Below are positions 1 to 5,171 of a DNA stretch of 15,036 bases, piece after piece. Made by a program: the position numbers and the translations under genes. Origin of the DNA: Caldithrix sp. (GTDB lineage: Bacteria > KSB1 > UBA2214 > DYKH01); NCBI GenBank assembly GCA_020722685.1, contig DYKH01000126.1:1-15036 (forward strand), written 5' to 3'. The notes below the pieces were generated by a model. That model saw only the letters and a list, made by a program, of their open reading frames with translations. It did no database searches and was not told the origin of the DNA. Position 1 is the stretch's first letter. Every line of letters starts with the position of its first letter.

Positions 1-9
1 GTAGCGAGA

Positions 10-65
10 GGCAGGTGGCAAGTGGCAGGTTGCAAGTTGCAGGCTGCGGGCGGCAGGTTGAAGGT
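10..65. repeat. Tandem array of eight degenerate 7-bp units
   Basis: Eight consecutive 7-bp units can be read without a phase break: GGCAGGT (10-16), GGCAAGT, GGCAGGT, TGCAAGT, TGCAGGC, TGCGGGC, GGCAGGT and TGAAGGT (59-65). The unit consensus is KGCARGT. This resembles the short tandemly repeated heptamers (STRR) known from some cyanobacteria, but the unit sequence differs. No gene is visible here. The array may extend leftward beyond the window, because the bases before position 10 do not keep the unit. Confidence 0.85.
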
Positions 66-108
66 CTCAGGAAACGACCGGCGCTGCTCGTTGCTCCGAA
101 ACCGAATA

Positions 109-237
109 AACCGCAAAGAACGCAGAGAAAGCGCCAAGAGCGCAATGGTAGCTTTGCCTGTGTCACTCGAAACAATTTTCCCGCAGCCTTTAGGTCATCT
201 TTGCGACCTTTGCGCATTCATGGCGTTCTTTGCGGTT
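109..237. repeat. Inverted pair of 9-bp-period arrays (palindromic intergenic repeat)
   Basis: The arms begin with a perfect 15-bp inverted repeat: AACCGCAAAGAACGC (109-123) and its reverse complement (223-237). Inward from each end, both arms read in 9-bp steps of related sequence. The left arm gives AACCGCAAA, GAACGCAGA, GAAAGCGCC, AAGAGCGCA. The right arm, read on the - strand, gives AACCGCAAA, GAACGCCAT, GAATGCGCA, AAGGTCGCA. The central 145-192 is unrelated sequence. The stretch could form a long imperfect hairpin or cruciform. The short frames crossing it (15-239, 22-243) have no coding character and are explained by the repeats. Confidence 0.8.
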
Positions 238-266
238 AGATGATCTGTTAGCCCAATTGGAATCAA

Positions 267-274
267 TGTTCATA
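267..274 (+). repeat. Left copy of 8-bp direct repeat (putative target-site duplication)
   Basis: TGTTCATA is directly adjacent to the left terminal inverted repeat at 275. The identical 8-mer at 406-413 is directly adjacent to the right terminus at 405. The symmetric placement is what argues for an insertion duplication over chance. Confidence 0.65.
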
Positions 275-405
275 CTATAGTTTGGCAAATTCTTTCTTAA
301 CACAATATGTAGGAGAACTCTCCCAGTTCGACCACAATATATATTCCTGATCGGCGTCTGGAGACGCCTCCTACGGCTTGAATTCAAAATTTTGCCAAAC
401 TACTG
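275..405. mobile_element. MITE-like element with 15-bp terminal inverted repeats and 8-bp flanking direct repeat
   Basis: The terminal repeats CTATAGTTTGGCAAA (275-289) and the reverse complement of 391-405 agree at 13 of 15 positions, including a perfect inner 12 bp (278-289 with 391-402). Immediately outside both ends lies the direct repeat TGTTCATA (267-274 and 406-413), as expected of a target-site duplication. Inside are two nested inverted repeats: GTAGGAG (309-315) with CTCCTAC (368-374), and GGCGTCT (353-359) with AGACGCC (362-368). The element is about 131 bp and has no room for a transposase, so it would be non-autonomous. Mobility is inferred. A chance inverted repeat acting as an operator is the alternative. 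Confidence 0.65.
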
Positions 406-420
406 TGTTCATATTATTAT
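392..420 (+). promoter_or_regulatory. Candidate sigma-70-type promoter of the oxidoreductase gene
   Basis: TTGCCA (392-397) matches TTGACA at five of six positions. TATTAT (415-420) matches TATAAT at five of six, with an ideal 17-bp spacer. Transcription would start near 427 and give a leader of about 30 nt before the ATG at 458. The -35 box is inside the right terminal repeat of the MITE-like element, and the -10 box lies just beyond the direct repeat. The consensus preference of this organism is unknown, so this rests on the general bacterial consensus. Confidence 0.5.
406..413 (+). repeat. Right copy of 8-bp direct repeat (putative target-site duplication)
   Basis: This TGTTCATA copy matches 267-274 exactly. 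It lies between the -35-like and -10-like boxes of the putative promoter for the oxidoreductase gene. Confidence 0.65.
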
Positions 421-445
421 CAAATCCTCAAATCCCAATAAGTGT

Positions 446-453
446 AAAGGAGA
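446..453 (+). promoter_or_regulatory. Ribosome binding site setting the oxidoreductase start
   Basis: AAAGGAGA lies four bases before the ATG at 458. It selects that codon over the in-frame TTG at 392, which has no ribosome binding site and would overlap the putative promoter. Confidence 0.85.
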
Positions 454-457
454 ACCA

Positions 458-1861
458 ATGAATACCACAGTCGAAAAAAACCTCTCTCAAAAAACCGGGT
501 TGAGTCGGCGTGAATTTCTCGGCAATGCTTCGCTGGTCGGAGCCGCTGCCACGGCATTCACCATTGTCCCGCGCCACGTTTTAGGCGGACAGGGCTATAA
601 GGCTCCCAGCGATCTTTTGAACGTGGCCTGCATCGCCGTGGGCGGCAAGGGTCGATCCGACTGCGAAGCTGTGAGCTCGGAGAATCTGGTCGCCGTTTGC
701 GACGTGGATGACACGCGCATGACAGAGTTCACGGAGAAGATGAAAGACAAACCGGAAGTCTTGGCCAAATTCGAAAAGGCCAACAAGTACCGCGACTTTC
801 GCGAGATGCTGGAAAAAGAGAAGAGTATCGAGGCAGTCACCGTCAGCACGCCGGATCACACCCACGCGGTCGCTGCCATCATGGCTATGAAGATGGGCAA
901 GCACGTGTTTTGCCAAAAGCCATTGACCCACACGGTTTACGAAGCGAGGATGATGGCCAAGGTCGCCAAGGAAATGAACGTGGTCACCCAAATGGGTAAT
1001 CAGGGCCATGCCAGCGATTCTGCCCGACAGATCAACGAGTGGATTTGGGATGGGGCCATCGGCGATGTTTATGCCGTAGATTGTTGGACCAACCGCCCGC
1101 TCTGGGCGCAGGCTATCGATGCGCCGACGGAAATTCCCTCCTGTCCGCCGACGTTGGATTGGAATCTCTGGCTCGGTCCGGCCAAGTGGCGTCCCTACCA
1201 TCCGGCCTATGTGCCGTGGAAGTGGCGCGGCTGGTTCGATTTCGGCACCGGCGCCATCGGTGACATGGGCGCCCACATCATGGATCAGCCGTTCTGGACC
1301 CTCAAGCTGGGAGCCCCCAAAACCGTGCAAGCGTCATCCACCCCTTTCACCAAGGATTCCTACCCCATGGCTTGCGTGATTACCTACACATTCCCGGCTC
1401 GCGGTAAGATGCCGCCGGTGAAAATGACTTGGTACGATGGCGGCCTGAAACCGCCCCGACCGGAAGCGCTGGAACCGGGCAAAAAAATCGGTGATGACAG
1501 CGGCGGCATGATTTTCTACGGGAAAAAGGGCGTACTGATAGCCAATTGCTATAGCGGCGATCCGCGTCTCATCCCGGAGAGCCGGATGAAAGAATACAAG
1601 CAACCGGCGCAGACCATTCCGCGCTCGCCGGGTATCACCAAAGAGTGGATCGAGGCCATCAAGGCGGGAAAGAAATCGACCACCGATTTCGCCGAATACG
1701 CCGGGCCGTTGACCGAAATGATGTTGTTGGGAAACGTTGCGGTTCGCCTCGCAAGCAAAAACGTCACTCTTGAATGGGATTCCGAAAAAATGCAATTCAC
1801 CAACCTGCCCGAAGCCAATGAGTATCTGCACATGCCTTATCGGGAAGGATGGACTTTGTAG
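458..1861 (+). CDS. Tat-exported Gfo/Idh/MocA family sugar oxidoreductase
   Basis: This is a putative NAD(P)-dependent dehydrogenase or oxidoreductase acting on a sugar or glycoside, folded in the cytoplasm and exported by Tat. The 467-residue protein carries a twin-arginine leader (SRREFL, residues 16-21, then an Ala-rich hydrophobic stretch to about 42). A Rossmann-type nucleotide-binding domain follows, with glycine motif VGGKGRSD near 61-68. The family's usual EKP motif appears as QKP (153-155), as is common in Tat-exported members of Planctomycetes and related phyla. The C-terminal alpha/beta domain has GDMGAHIMD (268-276), which holds the conserved catalytic-region His 273. The start is chosen from a strong ribosome binding site, and it places the Tat motif at the right distance. 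The isomerase/DUF1080 fusion gene follows after 54 bp, so the two are probably co-transcribed. That context favours oxidation at C3 of a glycoside. The exact substrate, and whether the enzyme works as a GH109-like redox glycosidase, cannot be read from the sequence. Confidence 0.92.
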   Translation: MNTTVEKNLSQKTGLSRREFLGNASLVGAAATAFTIVPRHVLGGQGYKAPSDLLNVACIAVGGKGRSDCEAVSSENLVAVCDVDDTRMTEFTEKMKDKPEVLAKFEKANKYRDFREMLEKEKSIEAVTVSTPDHTHAVAAIMAMKMGKHVFCQKPLTHTVYEARMMAKVAKEMNVVTQMGNQGHASDSARQINEWIWDGAIGDVYAVDCWTNRPLWAQAIDAPTEIPSCPPTLDWNLWLGPAKWRPYHPAYVPWKWRGWFDFGTGAIGDMGAHIMDQPFWTLKLGAPKTVQASSTPFTKDSYPMACVITYTFPARGKMPPVKMTWYDGGLKPPRPEALEPGKKIGDDSGGMIFYGKKGVLIANCYSGDPRLIPESRMKEYKQPAQTIPRSPGITKEWIEAIKAGKKSTTDFAEYAGPLTEMMLLGNVAVRLASKNVTLEWDSEKMQFTNLPEANEYLHMPYREGWTL

Positions 1862-1873
1862 TGAACGAAAATA

Positions 1874-1895
1874 GGTCGGCGGTGATGCGCCGACC
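1874..1895 (+). promoter_or_regulatory. Intercistronic hairpin between genes 1 and 2
   Basis: A perfect 8-bp stem, GGTCGGCG (1874-1881) with CGCCGACC (1888-1895), closes a 6-nt loop. It begins 13 nt after the first stop codon and ends 9 nt before the GGAG of the next gene. Only ATTTCT follows, which is a poor U-tract. A partial terminator or an mRNA-stabilising element fits better than a full terminator. Confidence 0.6.
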
Positions 1896-1915
1896 ATTTC
1901 TCATGGAGACAAGGT

Positions 1916-3358
1916 ATGACACGAGGTAGAAAGTCTGTAGTTTGCTTCATCATGTTTTTTCTCGTTGGCATCGCAGGTGCGGCGGACAAGCTACCGGTGG
2001 ATTTCCATCCCACTATCGACGCTTATGAGGGCTGGCGTCTGGCGGTGCAAGCGTACTCCTTTAACAAATTCACCTTCTTTGAAGCCATCGATAAAGCCGC
2101 CTCCTTGGGTTTGGATTGGATTGAAGCCTATCCCGGTCAAAAGTTGAGCCTCAAACATCCGGATGCGCAAATGATCCACACCATGCCGGCGAACCTTCGC
2201 CAAGAAGTTAAGGATAAGCTAAAGGATGCAGGTGTTCATCTGGTCAACTACGGCGTGGTTGAACTGCCCAATGACGAGAAAAAATGTCGGGAGGTTTTTG
2301 ACTTTGCCAAGGACATGGGCATCGAGACCATTGTCTCGGAGCCGGAAGAAAGCACTCTGGAGCTGGTGGATCGGCTCTGCCAGGAGTACAAGATTCAAGT
2401 CGCTATCCACAATCATCCTGCCCCTTCACGCTATTGGGACCCGGACAAGGTGCTGGCAGCGCTCAAAGGCCGCAGCAAATGGATCGGTGCAACCGCCGAT
2501 GTGGGTCACTGGATGCGCTCCGGCATTCAGCCGCTGGAGGGATTACAGAAACTGAAAGGCCGGATCATCAGCCTGCATTTCAAAGACCTCAATGAATTTG
2601 GCAAAAAAGAAGCTCATGACGTGGTGTGGGGAACCGGCGTTGGCAACGTCCCCGCCTTGCTCTACGAGCTGCACCACCAGAAATTCCGCGGCGTCTTTTC
2701 CATCGAGTACGAACATAACTGGGAGAATTCCCTGCCGGAGATTCGCCAGTGCGTCGCCTTTTTTAACAAAGTGGCATCTGCGCTCAATCCTTCCGGCTGG
2801 CAGGACCTGTTCGCCGGCGACCTCTCTGACGCGATCATGTTTGTCCCCAACACCTGGTCATTTCCCGACGGTGAGCTGACCCGCCTGGGCGGCAGCTACA
2901 TTTATACGCAAAAGCAATACGGTGACTTTATCCTCGATCTGGAATACAAGCTGAGCCCGAACGCGAACAGCGGCGTTTTCATCCGCATCGGCGACTTGAA
3001 GAACGTGGTGGACACCGGCATCGAGGTGCAAATTCATGAAACCACCGATGGCGGGAAACACGGGCAGAACGGTGCGATCTATGATTGTCTTTCTCCCAAG
3101 AGCATGCCGGGCAAAAAGGCGGGCGAATGGAACCATTATACCATCACCTGCAAAGCTAACAAGATTTACGTTGTGCTCAATGGCGTGCAGATCATCGATA
3201 TGGATTTGAATCAATGGACTGAGGCGCACAAGAATCCGGACGGCACAACTAACAAGTTCAACGCTGCTTATAAGGACATGCCGCGTTCCGGGCACATCGG
3301 CCTTCAGGATCATGGTCAGCCGATCTGGTTCAGGAATCTAAAGATCAAGAGTCTGTAG
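1916..3358 (+). CDS. Secreted fusion: xylose isomerase-like TIM barrel plus DUF1080 (3-keto-disaccharide hydrolase)
   Basis: This 480-residue protein has two enzyme-like domains. Residues 1-22 form a Sec signal peptide with cleavage likely near AGA/AD. Residues about 38-290 are a sugar isomerase/epimerase-type TIM barrel (AP endonuclease family 2 superfamily). Likely metal or catalytic residues sit in WIEAYPG (69-75), SEPEE (141-145), IHNHP (164-168), DVGHW (195-199), HFKD (221-224) and IEYEHN (263-268). Residues about 294-480 are a DUF1080 jelly-roll (Pfam PF06439, now named 3-keto-disaccharide hydrolase). It runs from GWQDLFAGD through SGVFIRIGD (352-360), GIEVQIHE (368-375) and GEWNHYTI (403-410) to the closing WFRNLKIKSL. 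GGAG at 1905-1908 sets the start. Next to a Gfo/Idh/MocA gene, the likely role is eliminating, epimerising and hydrating or hydrolysing a 3-keto sugar outside the cytoplasm. The activities are inferred from the families. Confidence 0.93.
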   Translation: MTRGRKSVVCFIMFFLVGIAGAADKLPVDFHPTIDAYEGWRLAVQAYSFNKFTFFEAIDKAASLGLDWIEAYPGQKLSLKHPDAQMIHTMPANLRQEVKDKLKDAGVHLVNYGVVELPNDEKKCREVFDFAKDMGIETIVSEPEESTLELVDRLCQEYKIQVAIHNHPAPSRYWDPDKVLAALKGRSKWIGATADVGHWMRSGIQPLEGLQKLKGRIISLHFKDLNEFGKKEAHDVVWGTGVGNVPALLYELHHQKFRGVFSIEYEHNWENSLPEIRQCVAFFNKVASALNPSGWQDLFAGDLSDAIMFVPNTWSFPDGELTRLGGSYIYTQKQYGDFILDLEYKLSPNANSGVFIRIGDLKNVVDTGIEVQIHETTDGGKHGQNGAIYDCLSPKSMPGKKAGEWNHYTITCKANKIYVVLNGVQIIDMDLNQWTEAHKNPDGTTNKFNAAYKDMPRSGHIGLQDHGQPIWFRNLKIKSL

Positions 3359-3393
3359 TGTGTGATCCTTGGTAGAGCTTCCGCGAGCGTGAC

Positions 3394-3456
3394 CGTTGAC
3401 AATTGTACGTTGAACGTTGACCGTTGACTATTTGAAAACGGCTGCTGTTCAACCCA
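3394..3456. repeat. Heptamer array A (mostly one arm)
   Basis: The 7-bp units run in phase: CGTTGAC (3394-3400), AATTGTA, CGTTGAA, CGTTGAC, CGTTGAC and TATTTGA (3429-3435). Then come AAACGGC, TGCTGTT and CAACCCA, which look like a decayed opposite arm. The junction TATTTGAAAACG is shared with array B. Confidence 0.8.
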
Positions 3457-3483
3457 GGTTTTAGATTCGGTTCATCCGACCGA

Positions 3484-3537
3484 AGGCCTCCCGCAGGCAA
3501 CAAAGACCTGAGGCTCTGCGGGAGGCGCCTCTTTTCT
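3484..3537 (+). terminator. Candidate rho-independent terminator downstream of the isomerase/DUF1080 gene
   Basis: CCTCCCGCAG (3487-3496) pairs perfectly with CTGCGGGAGG (3516-3525) over a 19-nt loop. The stem can extend by three pairs (AGG 3484-3486 with CCT 3528-3530) across a 2-nt bulge. CTTTTCT follows directly (3531-3537). It lies about 125 nt after the stop at 3358, which is far but possible. The long loop makes it weaker than a classic terminator. Confidence 0.5.
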
Positions 3538-3540
3538 AAA

Positions 3541-3622
3541 TTGACAATTGATCGTTGAACGTTGAACATTGACTATTTGAAAACGATCAATGTTCAACGT
3601 TCAATGGTCAATGTTCAATGAC
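3541..3622. repeat. Heptamer array B, near-perfect palindrome
   Basis: Arms 3541-3572 and 3587-3618 are inverted repeats matching at 28 of 32 positions, with the inner 18 perfect, around a 14-nt centre. Both arms consist of 7-bp units. The left arm has CGTTGAA twice plus AATTGAT and CATTGAC. The right arm has CAATGTT, CAACGTT, CAATGGT and CAATGTT. The 7-bp phase continues through the centre (TATTTGA, AAACGAT). As RNA or single-stranded DNA it would form a stable hairpin. Confidence 0.9.
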
Positions 3623-3695
3623 GAGATTCAGGCAGAGCCTTTTCATGACAGAGATCCGAGCGTAGTGGGCCGGCCACGAGCTCTACTTGAAAGGA

Positions 3696-3744
3696 TGCCT
3701 CCTGCATGACAGTGCGGTATGCGGGCTGTCCTGTCATGGAGGCA
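3696..3744. repeat. Bulged inverted repeat between arrays B and C
   Basis: TGCCTCC (3696-3702) pairs with GGAGGCA (3738-3744). CATGACAG (3705-3712) pairs with CTGTCATG (3731-3738). The two stems share the G at 3738, so they stack with a small left-arm bulge and compete for one pair. The loop is about 18 nt. There is no T-run after it, so it is not called a terminator. Confidence 0.6.
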
Positions 3745-3745
3745 G

Positions 3746-3836
3746 CGTTGACAATTGATCGTTGAACGTTGACTATGGACCATTGGAAAACGACCAATAG
3801 TCAACGTTCAATTTTCAACGTTCAATTGCCAACGTT
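3746..3836. repeat. Heptamer array C, palindromic, thirteen units in phase
   Basis: Thirteen 7-bp units run from CGTTGAC (3746-3752) to CAACGTT (3830-3836) with no phase break. The left arm shares CGTTGAC, AATTGAT, CGTTGAA and CGTTGAC with arrays A and B. The right arm has CAATAGT, CAACGTT, CAATTTT, CAACGTT, CAATTGC and CAACGTT. The arms differ in unit number, so the palindrome is perfect only near the centre, where TAGTCAACGTTCAA matches the opposite arm. Confidence 0.88.
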
Positions 3837-3880
3837 CCCCGGCCTATCCATTCGCTTACAAACAGAGGAAAGCATGAGCC

Positions 3881-5029
3881 ATGAGCTTTGATCCCACCCC
3901 ATCAAGAAGACAATTTCTACGCACTACGACCACTGCCGCAATGTTCCTCGGCGTAAAGAGCTTTGCCGGCGAGCTTCCCTGGGAGCGCCGCTTCTTTGAA
4001 GATCCTGAAACCGGCGTAAAAATCATGCAAGCCACTTCTTTTCCCACCGTGAACATGAACATGTATTTTCGCAGTCGCTGCTGGACCCCGGACGCGCAGA
4101 CCTTCCTCTTTTGGTCCATGACCCAGCCCAAACGCGGCGGTCTCATGGATTTGTACCGGATGAACGTGGACGGCACCCAGTTCGTGCAATTGACCGATGG
4201 CAAAACCTTGGGCGATGCCGCCTTACATCCGGCCGGAGGTTTGCTCTACTTTACCTCCGATGATTCCGTCTATACTCTGGACATCATTTCCTTAGCTGAA
4301 AAACAAGTGGCTGTCATCAAGGGTGCAACGCCGACGGATGGGATCGGCTCCTTTACGAACGATGGCCGGCGCTATTGCTTCAACGCGCGCAGGCCGGACG
4401 GCAAGCCGGCAATCGGATTCCTCGATACGCTGAGCAAGCAAGTTCACCTCGTCCCCAAAACTTTCAGCCGGGCGCCCTTTGTACAAATCGAACCCAAGGA
4501 AGGGCACCTTTTTCATTACATTGGCGAGAGAACTGCGCAAGGCTTTGATCTCTTTGTGACTGACGAAGAGGGCCGTGACGAGCAAATTGTACCGATCATT
4601 CACGGCAATGGTCACGGCGCCTGGCTCGGACCGAGTGGAAAAATATACTCGGCGATCAGCGGCGACATGCGCGGCATCATGGCGGCCAACCCCGGGGAGG
4701 CGCAATCTACGCTGCTGGCAGCCGGTCCACCCAATTTCTGGCATCCCGGCTGCGATCCCGACGGCAAGTGGATCGTCTCCGACTCGAACGCTCCCGATGA
4801 CGGCTTGCAGTTGCTGTGCGTGGAAACCAAACGGTTTTGTCGTCTCGCGTATTCCGCCAGCAATCACGGCCATGCGCAATGGACGCATCCTCATCCCTCG
4901 GTCAGTCCGGGCGCGCGGTACGCGGTCTTCAATTCTACCCGCACCGGCGTTCCGCATGTCTATGTGGTGACCATTCCCGACGAAATCAAAGCCAAACTGC
5001 AAATCTTTTTTCAACCTCACATCAGATGA
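3881..5029 (+). CDS. Tat-exported PL22-like (oligogalacturonate lyase-type) beta-propeller
   Basis: The product has 382 residues. A twin-arginine leader (SRRQFL, residues 8-13, then an Ala/Thr-rich stretch to about 30) precedes a seven-blade-type TolB/WD40-like propeller. Recurring blade motifs include DLYRMNVDG (90-98), FTNDGRRYCF (158-167), DPDGKWIVSDSN (292-303) and the closing SPGARYAVFNSTRTG. PL22 oligogalacturonate lyases, as I recall, use a catalytic His plus one His and a Q-x-x-H-x-H set binding Mn. Here H245 (in GNGHGAW), H288 (in FWHPG) and Q333/H336/H338 (in QWTHPHP) fit that layout, so the site looks intact. The usual cytoplasmic enzyme acts on unsaturated digalacturonate. Export and the non-pectin context suggest a different or modified substrate. 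The start at 3881 follows GAGGAA (3865-3870). An ATG at 3874 in another frame stops after five codons. Confidence 0.82.
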   Translation: MSFDPTPSRRQFLRTTTTAAMFLGVKSFAGELPWERRFFEDPETGVKIMQATSFPTVNMNMYFRSRCWTPDAQTFLFWSMTQPKRGGLMDLYRMNVDGTQFVQLTDGKTLGDAALHPAGGLLYFTSDDSVYTLDIISLAEKQVAVIKGATPTDGIGSFTNDGRRYCFNARRPDGKPAIGFLDTLSKQVHLVPKTFSRAPFVQIEPKEGHLFHYIGERTAQGFDLFVTDEEGRDEQIVPIIHGNGHGAWLGPSGKIYSAISGDMRGIMAANPGEAQSTLLAAGPPNFWHPGCDPDGKWIVSDSNAPDDGLQLLCVETKRFCRLAYSASNHGHAQWTHPHPSVSPGARYAVFNSTRTGVPHVYVVTIPDEIKAKLQIFFQPHIR

Positions 5030-5046
5030 CAGCCGGATCTATGAAT

Positions 5047-5136
5047 GCTCCTACTCTTGCTCCGGCTCTTGCTCGTGCTCTTGCTTTTGCTCCTCCTCGT
5101 GTTCTTTATCGAGTGCAAGAGCAGGAGAAAGAGCTC
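5047..5136. repeat. Palindromic array of 6-bp units between the propeller and GH38 genes
   Basis: Ten or so 6-bp units in phase run from 5047: GCTCCT, ACTCTT, GCTCCG, GCTCTT, GCTCGT, GCTCTT, GCTTTT, GCTCCT, CCTCGT, GTTCTT. After TATCGA the strand symmetry switches to GTGCAA, GAGCAG, GAGAAA, GAGCTC (5113-5136), which are complements of the left units. The gap 5030-5171 otherwise holds only the next gene's ribosome binding site (AAGGAAA, 5161-5167). Confidence 0.75.
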
Positions 5137-5171
5137 ACTCCGGCGCGTTCTTAAATGTCAAAGGAAATCGT

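Larger units (their letters stand above)
3359..3880. other. 522-bp gene-free region carrying palindromic heptamer arrays
   Basis: No frame here looks coding. Short frames such as 3345-3569 and 3615-3797 (- strand) translate the repeats into Val-Gln-Arg-Ser-type peptides and lack ribosome binding sites. The region holds three related heptamer arrays, one terminator-like hairpin and one bulged hairpin, each listed separately. It splits the oxidoreductase and isomerase pair from the PL22-like gene, so a transcriptional break here is likely. Confidence 0.8.

Noticed and set aside
392..457. Upstream TTG start extending the oxidoreductase by 22 residues
   Set aside because: No ribosome binding site, the extension would displace the Tat leader, and the bases coincide with the element end and the putative promoter.
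581..1330. Long - strand open frame (249 codons) inside the oxidoreductase gene
   Set aside because: It is antisense to a gene with clear family motifs, has no recognisable domain, and is explained by codon bias of the + strand gene.
1334..1897. - strand frame of 187 codons ending past the oxidoreductase stop
   Set aside because: It is a shadow of the + strand gene with no motif, and its upstream part is the intercistronic hairpin.
3372..3686. 8-bp inverted pair GTAGAGCT (3372-3379) and AGCTCTAC (3679-3686) flanking arrays A and B
   Set aside because: Too short and too distant to exceed chance, with no flanking duplication to suggest a mobile unit.
3394..3836. CRISPR array
   Set aside because: Units are only 7 bp, directly abutting and palindromic. 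There are no 20-40 bp spacers and no cas genes.
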